Position numbers and translations under genes: made by a program. A DNA stretch of 64,000 nucleotides from Volvariella volvacea V23 (lineage: Eukaryota; Basidiomycota; Agaricomycetes; Agaricales; Pluteaceae): positions 135,046 through 199,045 of the forward strand of contig KB722769.1 in the NCBI GenBank assembly GCA_000349905.1, given 5' to 3'. Under the pieces are notes generated by a model. The model searched no databases, had not been told where the DNA came from, and saw only the letters and a program-made list of their open reading frames with translations. Below are positions 12,386 to 22,582 of the stretch, one piece after another. Positions within the stretch are counted from its first letter, which is position 1, and every line of letters starts with the position of its first letter.

Positions 12386-14776
12386 ATGTCGCGCCCAACT
12401 TTGAGCCCTGCCTCTTCAGGCAACAATGCGCAAATCTCTATTCCACCCGGGTGGTTCACGACTGTTACAACGGTGAGTTTCTGACGTCAAGCAGGACTCG
12501 TACCTTATTCTCGTTGCCTCGTTCGTAGATCACTCGTAAGACATACAACCAATTGGTGACGCTATCATTTGAGGCCCAGGGTGAACCAAGGACCAACTTT
12601 ATCGCCAATAAATGGAATCAACCCAATACGACGATGCGAGACCTCGACAGCGGCAACGACATGATCGCGGTCATACCACAAGACGAAAGCTTGAATCTCG
12701 ATATCAAATTCTACTTTTCCACAGTCGCCAACATACGCGAAGATGCTCTGGAGAACGCTAAATATGCCAGCAATAAGTTCAATGCCTTGATTGTATTTCC
12801 AGACCCTTACAATGTTTGGCCATCCTGCTAACCTGAACAATTGCGTAGAGCGAGAAACCGCCGAATGCGCCAAAGGACTTCCCTGACTATGTCACATTCA
12901 CTGTAAGTTAGATCTGACACCACTTTGAGCCGCTGAAGCATACCTGATTTAGATTATGGTTGAAGATGCGGCGGATAACCAGCAGGCCGTTGGTAGACCT
13001 GAATTTGATGATCTGTGAGCCGAGCATCACCTCCAAAATTGACCATCGCTTACCCTACCATTAGCGTTTGCACTATAAACTGCATCAAAGGGGTTAAAGG
13101 CGACGATTCCGGCTCTGGGGGCGTGGGTGGTACGCCGTATAACCTTGCCAATATCCAGGGCGACATCTTGTATGTTCAGACACTGTCCTCCGCACTGCAT
13201 GCTAACCCGTACTTGGTAAACAGACCAGCACTCCCGAAGGCCCTCGAATATTTCTACTACTTCCGCATCAGGGATCTGCCCTATTTCCGGAAAGTATTCA
13301 AGCAATTCATCCTCCCCAAGATCAACACTGCCGACGATCTAGTCAATCGGCCACCTCCTCGTGTTAACCCAAATGACCCCAAATCCTTTGAATACCCTTT
13401 CCTAGGTGTCAACATCGGCTTTTCCCACATTGGGATGAGTCTATTCGGACTAACGGATGGCTTGGGCGACGAATCGTATGTCAAGGGTCAACAACAAGAC
13501 TCTAAAACCCTCGGCGATGCTGGTACGCAGCGTGGAACATTCTGGACACCTAACTGGGATGGTGTATTCAAGGAGGTCATCCATGGCATCTTCCTCATAA
13601 CCGCATACAACGAAGGGGTAGCGACGACTTTCATAAAGGAGCTGGAGAGCAAGCTGCTCATCACGCCCAATCGTTCGTGCATAGACAAAGTGTACGTACT
13701 ACACGGTTACCCACGTCCCGGAAAGGAAGGCCCGAATGATCATTTCGGGTACCGAGGAGGAATGTCAAATCCTCAAGTCGCTGGGGTGACTTTCAAGGAC
13801 AAAATGCGGTTCCCTGGGTCGCCTATCATCCCGATAGGTGTAATAGTAATGGGATATGACGGCGACGCAGATAAAGATAAACGACCTGCATGGGCGAAGG
13901 ATGGGTCGTTCATGGTCACTCGTAAACTGGATAACCTCGTACCGGAGTTTGACGACTTCCTTCTCCTTCATGGCCCCCGAATTTTCCCTAATCTCCCACC
14001 AAACGACGCCGCAGCCAAGCTTGGTGCCAGACTGTTTGGCCGATGGAAGAATGGTACATTCAACACATTGAATCGAGGAACATGCTGAGTTAATGGCTAT
14101 CTTCTAGGAACGCCTGTGGAACTCTCACCTGATAACGACGATCCGTCCATCGCCGCTGACGACAACAGAATCAACAACTTTGTTTTTGACCAATCAAAGG
14201 GCCAGGCGAGATGCCCGTTCGCCTCCCATATGAGAAAATCAAACCCGCGCAATGACGTCTCTCCTGTTGAATCGGCATTCAAGCACTTGTGAGTCCTTAT
14301 TGAGTTTTCGTAGTTGGAATGAGTATTGATATGGCCTGACACAGCATTCGGAGACACAACATGCCTTATGGCCCTGAAGTAACAGATGAGGAACGTGACG
14401 GAAGGGGGACTATCCTGGAACGGGGCTTACATGTCGTTTGCTATCAAAGCAGCATCGTCAAGGGCTTCAAGTTTATTCAAGAAGGTAATGATCTTCCTTC
14501 ATCCGCCTCCCAGAATATCACTCATCGTAAACACCCCAAGGCTGGTACAACGACCCCAACTTCCCTCCCAACAAACCTGTGCAGCCAGGTCTGGACCCCA
14601 TCTTTGGTCAAACAGGAAAGGAAGACCAAAACGTCTATCGTTCTATGAGTGGTGCAAACCCCAATTACGAGCAGGAGTTGATGACCTTCCCACACAAGTT
14701 TATCGACCCGCGTGGTGGTGAATACTTCTTTGCGCCATCGATTTCTACCTTGAGAGATTACATTGGCAAGGACTAG
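12386..14776 (+). CDS. N-terminal shared domain fused to a DyP-type peroxidase lacking the GxxDG aspartate
   Basis: Eight exons: 12386-12472, 12529-12792, 12849-12902, 12953-13014, 13065-14053, 14108-14288, 14345-14484 and 14541-14776, giving 670 residues. Residues 1 to about 162 are the shared domain (I-P-P-G-W-F, T-R-K-T-Y-N-Q, I-P-Q-D-E-S-L, F-P-D-Y-V-T-F, F-D-D). A DyP peroxidase follows, beginning L-A-N-I-Q-G-D-I. The heme-ligand His is at 526 in C-P-F-A-S-H, and the distal Arg is at 548 or 549 before M-P-Y-G-P-E. The GxxDG motif, however, reads G-Y-R-G-G (384-388), so the distal Asp is Gly 387; the codon is GGA, two changes away from Asp. No signal peptide is seen, unlike many secreted fungal DyPs. 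H2O2-dependent oxidation is therefore possible but probably altered. Convergent with the oxidase gene. Confidence 0.88.
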
Positions 14777-15144
14777 AGAGTAGTTCAAAGTAGTTGAATC
14801 ATGTAACGGTGATGTCGTTTCCTGTAAGAATATCAATCTCCAGCTGCTTGATAAACGATGTTACCCACCTTCGTGGCTGAGAAAGAGTCAGGGAGGCAAT
14901 TAAACTGTGAAGCGTTTTCATTCTCCGACAAACTCAGCCGCTTACTAAACTCAGGGACGACACCCACCCTCAAACTCGTGTAAACTCACTAACCTCGGGA
15001 GGGAAAGAATATTCATTCTCCTTTGCCTTCTCTTTCTCAGGTGTAGTGTCCCAATCACACAGAGACACCTCTGCACGCTAACCGAATTTGAGAAAAAGCT
15101 GAATTCGAGAATACAACTCCGTTCAAATTTTACAACAACTATCC

Positions 15145-15244
15145 NNNNNNNNNNNNNNNNNNNNNNNNNNNNNNNNNNNNNNNNNNNNNNNNNNNNNNNN
15201 NNNNNNNNNNNNNNNNNNNNNNNNNNNNNNNNNNNNNNNNNNNN
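15145..15244. other. Assembly gap (100 N)
   Basis: Exactly 100 N, a placeholder of unknown true length. It lies in the space between the convergent peroxidase and oxidase genes and interrupts no exon I can define. Confidence 0.95.
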
Positions 15245-15328
15245 TCACGCCAGTTTCACTACTGAATGCATTGTACACATTTCCAATTCGACAGAAAAAA
15301 GACAGAAACGGACACCAAAACGTGTCGC

Positions 15329-18102
15329 TCATGCAGGCTGGAGATCCAACTTGGTAAGCTCGCGACCGAGATAAGTGAGCGTCGCCAGCGTTCTCTGGTC
15401 CCACTCCTCCGAGTCTCCCCACTCCTTCTTGAACTTGGCGACAATGTCCTCGTTGGGGTTCGGGTTGAGCTCTGGATGCGCGAGGAGCATACCGAGCACG
15501 GCGCGCCATGCGCTGTTGAGGGCACCGGCAACCCAACTAGAATCGCATTCATGAGCTATCCGATGCAGCCGTCTATGGGACTTGGACTTACCCATGGAAG
15601 GTACTTGTGGCGTCACCAGCAAAGTGGAAGCGCTGGTCCTTCGAGGCTGGTTGAGTGACGTAGGGGTAGGTGTACTTGAATTGGTTAGGCCCGAATTGAC
15701 AGAATGCGCCTGATAAAGAGAAAGAAAGAGCGATGGTGATAAGTTCCATAGGACACGACGCCAGTCATGAAATAGCTCACCGAGTTGGAATTGATCGCGG
15801 TAGAAGTCCCATGGGAAGTAGTCCTCGAACTGATCCCACAGCATGTTGACGTCGACTTTATGCACAGCCGCGAGGTCGCGCATGACGAGATCGAGCATGA
15901 CCTTCTCTTCAGGCGTATCTCTACCCCTCATAAGCCCTCCCAGTCGTTGAGAGTCTTGCATTCCGTTGTACGACGCGATCATGCAGTTGGACTTCTGGTT
16001 ACCAGGATGCGAGGGGTCAGGACCATATGACGGATAGACGACATCCCGAATCGGACGGTCAGTAGATGACTGTCCACCGACAATGTTGAGCTTCTCCCAC
16101 CAAGCAGTCTTGAATTGGATGCCAATCTTGATGGATGGCGTGTAAGTCAATTGACGGATGGCGTTGCGCTGTCCATAAGAGAGGTAGAGCTCGTCGAGGT
16201 CGACCATTCGGAGGCACGCAAGAGACATGGTGGAGATGACTTGTGAGTACTTCTTGCTGACTCTCCCGGTGAGGGAAGGACGAGGGCTGTGGCTGGAATC
16301 GAACGTGACTGTTAATGATTCTCCGTTGTCCGTCTCCTTGATAGAGGTGACACGCATATAGTGTTGAGGTTGCGTCTTAATCCGGTCAGTCATGGCCTTA
16401 TGAAGAACTTCGGAACCACCACTGAATTCTGATTTAGCACGAAAGACGAGAACCCTCCAGAATATGAATAATACTCACTCGAAGCATCGCCAGTCGACCT
16501 CTCCCGTCATATTAGGATCCATGAAAACCAAGGATGCCAACACCGTCTCAACCAACGATAGATCGAAAAGTCCTGTACGGGATTCTACCGTCTCCCACCA
16601 TTTCACGACCGGGAACGGTACCTTCTTCTCCAACAGCAGGTAGCTGGTGACAGAGTAGTCCTCAAACGCCTTGAGCTTCTCAAAAGCAACGGGGAACGGA
16701 TAATCCACGAAGAGCTGCCTCAGTTCGCCGAGAATCACTTCCCAGAAGTAGCCAGACCCTCTCTCGAGCCATTCTTGTGGAACGTAGCCGTCGTTTTGAA
16801 CGCTGACTTTGAACACATCGTCTCCCGGTTTGAATCCGTTGTTTTGTGCCTTGGTAATGCTGATCTTGTTGTAGGACAGGAAGGCATTATCTTGTTTACG
16901 GAGGTAAGGCAACATGGTGATGCCGAGTCGTTTCTCCGCAAGCTCGAATGTGCGCGTCATGAACGTGGTTTTGGGATAGCGCATAGCACCGACGTCCTAT
17001 AGGATTTCCTGTTCAGATGTATCCACTGGTCAACATAGCAAAGGGACACTCACGTAGTACTGATACTTTCCGGGGTTCTTTGGGAAGTAATGCGTGTGAA
17101 GTCTTCCTCCGGTGCGTCCAGAGCCTTCCATGAGCTCGTACTTGATGTTGAGCGAATCGAGCATCATGGCGATGTACAATCCCGAGACACCAGCGCCGAC
17201 GATACACACTGGGTACGGTGAAGCTGGTTTAGGCGGCGGTGGGATGAGCACCCCGGGGTCGATGGTAGGCCCGGGTTTGGTCGGGTCCGTGTAGACGTTG
17301 ATGAACCCGTCGATGGCGTCTTTACCGGTTTGGCTGAGCGCTTGAGAACCTGTGTCGGGTGGGGGTGGAGGCAGTTCGCCCTGGAGGATATTGATGGTGA
17401 CGAGTCTAAGAAAGGGCACGGCTGGATGAGGATTGCAGTTCAGAAGAATTTATAAAGGAACTCACGAGTCGTCGTATTCGGGTGCACCAGCCACCTGAGT
17501 TGCGGGTGGAGCGTCTTCCACAAAGATCTGGGAAAGAATGAGGAAATGAGACACAGTCGGAAGTGTTCTGAACCCACGATGAAGGTGCTGTAGTCCGGGA
17601 AGTCCTTGGGCGCGTTGGGCGGCTTTTGGGTCTGTAATGCAATATATGAGATCAAACAACGTGTATGCACAGGGGACTACTTACTCCAACGATGTTGAGT
17701 CTGGAACTCCTGTACTTGTCGGCCCTGAGCGCCTCTCCTTTGATAGAAGCAGTAGTCGAAAAGTAGACATTAAACTCGAGAACGAGCGATTCATCTTGCG
17801 GGATAATCGTGATCACATCCTGCGTCGTATCCAAATATTGCATCTTCGCGTTGAACTGTCCCCATTTGTTGACAATATAGTGGCTCTTCTCCTCGCCTTG
17901 GACCTCGAAATCGCAGGTGATGAGCTGGTTGTAAGTCTTCCGACTGACCTAGATAGCACAGACGATCACGATGAGATGGAGCAGATCTCGAGAAGCGATG
18001 CACAATGACGCGACGTACCGCGCTGATGGTGATGAACCACCCGGGAGGCACTTCAAATTTGGCCTGAGAGCCAGTAGATGGGAGGAGCTTCGGACGAGAC
18101 AT
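15329..18102 (-). CDS. N-terminal shared domain fused to an FAD amine oxidase / L-amino-acid oxidase
   Basis: Nine exons from the start codon down: 18102-18019, 17948-17685, 17631-17578, 17527-17466, 17405-17054, 16996-16479, 16421-15781, 15709-15592 and 15536-15329, giving 766 residues. The shared domain is residues 1 to about 160. A proline-rich linker follows, then the FAD dinucleotide fold V-G-A-G-V-S-G-L (near 224-231), E-G-S-G-R-T-G-G-R and D-V-G-A-M-R. A D-G-G-S-E segment comes next, and the C-terminal FAD motif is F-A-G-D-A-T-S-T-F-H-G-W (near 688-699). This is the flavin amine oxidase family; similarity to fungal L-amino-acid oxidases (F-K-T-A-W-W, G-P-N-Q-F) is recalled, not searched. 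Such enzymes oxidise an amine to an imine and reduce O2 to H2O2. No signal peptide is seen. Divergent from the domain-only gene. Confidence 0.87.
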
Positions 18103-18675
18103 AGTGGCCTAACGAGCAGCCCGGCACCAGACCCCACCCAAGGACTTATATGAGAGACACAACTAGGAATGCTCAGAGCACCATTGCAACCCAGGTTTCC
18201 CAAACGAAATCCAATGGATCCTGGGATCGCAAAGTGCACCGGAGACTGATAGCACCGGTAGGCATCTCGACATGGAAATCAGGACATGGAATTCCACGAC
18301 TCCGGAGATGAGGACGAGTGGGGAAGCGAGCTACTAACAGGAAAGGATTTTGAATGGAAGGCGGTGGCAGATAGATGGAATGGTCGAAGGAGCTTATCGC
18401 AATCACGAGGCCGTGTCAGCTGAGCTTTCTGTTCTTCTAATTCGGGTTACTATGGCAGGGTCAATGCTTAGGGCCCTCCATTTCATCATTAATGCCGGTT
18501 GCCTGCAGGGAATGGACGTTCGAGGACGGGGGCAAGGTTTGGATGAGATGATGGATACTAACTTGAGGGTGTCAGGATTCCAGCTTCGGTCATATAACGA
18601 TATCTATATTACCGCGTCTGAGAGCAGATCCCTCTTTGTACCACCAACTTTGAGGCTCTTCGCAACACTTGTACG
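18103..18675. promoter_or_regulatory. Divergent promoter region, oxidase and domain-only genes
   Basis: 573 bp between the start codons, mirroring the 544-bp divergent region of the vWA/DyP pair. I saw no obvious sequence match between the two regions by eye. Confidence 0.4.
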
Positions 18676-19325
18676 ATGTCACGTCCCACCCACACCCCAG
18701 CAGTCGGCCCAAGTTTCTCAATCAAAGTGCCGCCTGGCTGGATGGCGATCGCCACCGCGGTAAGCCGACAATCTGCTGCTCGAACCACCCGCCGCACGAG
18801 GCACTTACAATGCCGCAGATATCCCGCAAGAACTACCAGCAGGGCGTCGAGATTGGCTTTGACATCGTCCAGCCCGAATCGCGCATCTTTGGGAGCAAAG
18901 CCGGCACCCGCAACGACCTGATGAGAGTCACCCTCGACCAGACGACCTCGCTCCCGTTCAAGGACCAGGAGGACGAGTACCAGCTGGACATCACATTCTA
19001 CTTTTCCGCCACTGCAGTCAAAGACGCAGAGGTGCTCGTCGACAACAACGCGCGAAGCAACAAGATACACGTCGTCAAGGTGGGTTGGTCTAATCACCCT
19101 GGGCCTTGGGCTATGCCTCATAGATGTCCTTCAGACTGAGAAACAGGCTGGAGCTTTTGTGGGGCCGGATAGCGTCACGTTCATCGTGTTTGTAGAGGAC
19201 ACTGCATCTCAAGAAGCTGGAACTGGTCAATTTGATGATGGGTATGTTTCTCCGGCGATATTTAACCCCGGAACTGACGAGCAGATCTTAGGGTGGCGAT
19301 GATCCATCTCGTAAAGAATTCTTAG
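18676..19325 (+). CDS. Stand-alone copy of the shared N-terminal domain
   Basis: Four exons: 18676-18759, 18819-19079, 19135-19241 and 19292-19325, giving 161 residues. The protein is only the domain that starts the vWA, DyP and oxidase proteins: M-S-R-P, V-P-P-G-W-M, I-S-R-K-N-Y-Q-Q, Y-Q-L-D-I-T-F-Y-F-S, V-T-F-I-V-F-V-E-D, F-D-D, then I-H-L-V-K and a stop. Intron positions match the other three genes (after exon 1 in phase 0, after exon 2 in phase 0, and phase 2 in the codon after F-D-D). The intron that splits V-T-F from I-F-V-E-D elsewhere is absent here. There are no transmembrane segments, signal peptide or catalytic motifs. The function is unknown; a partner, capping or scaffold role for the three fusions is inferred. 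Confidence 0.82.
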
Positions 19326-20671
19326 CCGCTGGTATTGTACATGTGTTTGTAGCTTTGTTCCAATGCATAGTAATGTAAAATCATACGGAGGTAACGTTTC
19401 TGCTGCTCGGAATACGCACGTTCCTTGTGTCTAAGGGGATCAATTATCCCCCTTTCGCTATTTTCCCCACTACGGAGCTCTCAAAGCAGACTGTATCCAG
19501 TACAAGTAGATAAACCCAAGAAAGGGTACCTGTGGTCCTACCGGGCGAGAAGGGCGTCGAGGTGGGTGTGGTATCGCAGAGGATTGCCAGCCATTGCTAA
19601 TGCTGTTTGGGAGAATTGTGTGTAGCGGGTATGAAAGACACGCAATGAGATGGTGACTAGCATTCTGCACCTGTGGTGTGCAACAGGAAAGAGATCATAG
19701 GAACTCATTTAGTCGTAGCTGGTAGTGCTGGCGTGCGCATCGGTCGTTGGCGCTCTTTCATAAAATGTTGCAAATGCTACGAGCATCGAATCGTCTCAGG
19801 GTCTCAGTACCAACCCCGATAGAGAACCTTGTAGCTGCCACGACCAAGAGGATATGCGCGCGATGAAACGCGATCGAAAAACGCAGGACCTAAAAGGGCG
19901 CCAAAGGCCCGAAACTCGACGACAGAGGGACAGGGGATGAGCGCGATGAGGCACGGTGTAACACTCCTCCCACGTTCCGCACCCGACTCTTTCGGGGTCA
20001 GTGAAGCAGCGTAACTCTCAGAATTCTGCTCGTCGCACGTTGCAGTGGCTGGATGAACGCGGTGGAGATCGCGGAGCCATCAGCGTAGGATTGAGAAAGC
20101 CGATGGACATTGGGAGGCAGCAGTTTGTAATGCCTTGATTAGGAGCCGAAGAGAAGAGGCGTATGCTATTGTGTTGTTTCCAGTCGTCGTAGGATGAGCG
20201 TTGTCACCTGCCATATTTGCAACTCATTTTGGGAGACTTCCTTTTTCGTCTCAAATGACAATCCTCGATGGATACGCCCGCAATTTTTCTTTTGTGTCGA
20301 CAATCAGCCTCCACGCAGCCCTACAATGACTGAGGGCGATGGACCATCCTCGCATCCATGCCTGATGCTATCTCGCCTCCCATGTCGACACTCAGAGGAC
20401 GCTCAAAGTAGCCGAACAAGGGCGCGGTATCTGCTGCTTATGTCCACAAAGCCCCGACAATGAAATGAAAAATGATGCCATTGGCCGATGTCAAGGGCGA
20501 AATTTAAACCTAACCCTGAGGGCAGCTCCGATGACAGCTGTCGGGTTGTTTACCCGGGTGGCCCGGAACTCGAACCTGCTGGACGTCCTTCATCCCCGGC
20601 GCTGTGGCAAACGGACTCTGCAGTCCTCCTTCGCCCACCCCAACGGCTCGCCACTGCCCACGTCGCTGACC
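19326..20671. other. Intergenic, domain-only gene to MFS gene
   Basis: About 1.3 kb with only short shadow frames. I see no coding exon, RNA gene or repeat. Confidence 0.5.
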
Positions 20672-22582
20672 ATGGCCGACCGGACCACGAAACATCATGG
20701 CCTCAACGAGGACGACGACGACCGCAGCTCTATAATATCCGCCGCCGCACAAGACGACTCCCATTGCCGCACCATGACACCGACTCCCCTCCCCAAGCTC
20801 CAGCTATTTATCATCATCTTCATCCAAATTTCCGAGCCCGTCACCTCGACTGTCATCTACCCCTTTGTAAATGACCTCATTCGATCACTCGGGGTGACCA
20901 ACGGGGACGAGAAGCAGACTGGTTATTACGTCGGCATCGTTGTAAGTCGCTCACCGTTTTTTATCCTTGCGCTCAACCTTCCAACTCTCGCCTTCACCCA
21001 GGAATCGATATTCTATGCGGCAGAAGCACTCACCGTCGTCCACTGGGGCCGCGCATCCGACATAATTGGCAGGCGGCCCATTCTGCTTGGTGGGGTGGCT
21101 GGTCTCGCATTCTCGATGCTGGGTTTCGGGCTGAGCAAGTACTACTGGATGCTTATCCTCAGTCGGTGCATGCAGGGCGCGTTTAATGGCAACATTGGTG
21201 TCATGAAAAGCGTGATGGGGGAGATAACCGACTCTACAAACGCCGCACAGGCGTTTTCCTTCCTTCCTGTTGCCTGGTCCATTGGGTCTACTGTTGGGTG
21301 AGCACAAAATCACCTCTTTTGCTCGACGTTTTGGTTTCCTTTGTCTTACTCATCGGTTTTTTTCAGTCCGTTAATTGGCGGAGCGTTTGCCAACCCAGCT
21401 GAACAATGGCCGGAGTTATTCGGCAAGATATCATTCCTCAAGGTCTATCCTTATTTCCTCCCTTGTTTCGTCGCAGCTCTGGTACCTGTATGCGCGTTCC
21501 TCCTCGCCTTCATTGCGTTGAAAGAGGTCAGATACCCCCATGTCTCTTTTCCCCGAAGATTCTCCTCATACTCACCAACCCCACCTCGTGTTCTCTGTAT
21601 TTGTAGACATTACCGTCAGCCAAGAAAACCACCGACTCTCCAGGGTCAGACGAAGAAGGCGACTTTGCACACGAAAGCTTCGTCCCAACCTGCGAAACGC
21701 GCCTGCTCCGAAATGCCTCTTCCTCAACAGTCAACACAGACTACGGCACACTCACCAACAACACTCTATCACGAAGCCAACCCAACCTCGGCTCAGCGTC
21801 CACCTCCCCATCCTCCACCGCCGCATCCTCCACCCTCTCTCTCTCGTCCCCGAAACCCTCCTTCCAGGAGGTCTTCATCCCGCAGGTCCTCATCCCCATC
21901 AGCAACTTTGCCTTCCTCGCCTTCCTCGACCAATCCTTCCTCGTCCTCCTCCCCCTGATCTACTCCACCCCCCTCGAACTCGGCGGGCTCGCTCTCTCCC
22001 CCTCCCGCATCGGCTCCATCCTTGGCGGGTGGGGCGTGCTCAACGGCTTTGTGCAGGTGTTCCTCTTCCCCCGGCTGAGGCGACGCGTGGGCCATCGCAA
22101 TCTGTACGTGGCGGGAATCGCAGCGCTGGGTGTGGGAGTGGCCATGTTCCCCCTTTTGAACTGGATGATGCGGCTACGTGGAGCCCGGGACGGACACGTA
22201 CTCGTCTGGTGTGGGGTGGGAGTGCAGCTCGGGTTGTACATGTTGACGTATATGTCCTACGGTTTGTCTTTCGTCCCTCCCCCTCGTCGTCGTGTCGTTC
22301 TGACGTTTGTGGTGGTTGCTAGCGTGCATGTTTATGTACATCTCGGCCTCGACGCCGTCTCGCTTCCTTTTAGGCACGACCAACGGCCTGGCGCAGCTCA
22401 CGGCGTCGAGCATGCGCGCGCTCGCGCCGACGACGGCCTCGTCGCTCTTTTCGCTCTCCCTCGAGCTGTGCACGCTCGGAGGGGTGCTGGGGAAGCTCGG
22501 GGGGTACCTTGTTTATGTGGTGTTTGTGCTCATTCCGGCTGTGGCGGTGGGCTGGAGCATGAAGTTGCCCGAGGACGTGTAG
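20672..22582 (+). CDS. Major facilitator superfamily transporter (ZIFL1-like)
   Basis: Five exons: 20672-20941, 21002-21297, 21367-21526, 21607-22261 and 22323-22582, giving 546 residues. The ATG at 20672 (context ACCATGG) was preferred to an in-frame one 207 bases upstream because it begins the usual short acidic head before transmembrane segment 1. The cytosolic loop motif A, G-R-A-S-D-I-I-G-R-R, lies near 106-115. A long Ser/Thr-rich central loop (about 250-315) separates the two six-helix halves. The second half contains L-G-T-T-N-G-L-A-Q, typical of the ZIFL/tetracycline-efflux-like branch of fungal MFS proteins. The family moves small solutes across membranes by ion coupling; the substrate cannot be told. 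Exon 4 is richer in G+C than its surroundings. Confidence 0.85.

Noticed and set aside
15123..15536. Open frames running through the N gap at 15145-15244
   Set aside because: They are open only because N gives no stop codons. The part to the right overlaps the oxidase gene in a wrong frame.
21540..22322. A 260-codon plus-strand frame and long minus-strand frames inside the MFS gene
   Set aside because: Shadow frames of the G+C-rich exon 4. Their Arg/Pro/Gly-rich composition and the clear MFS reading in another frame rule them out.
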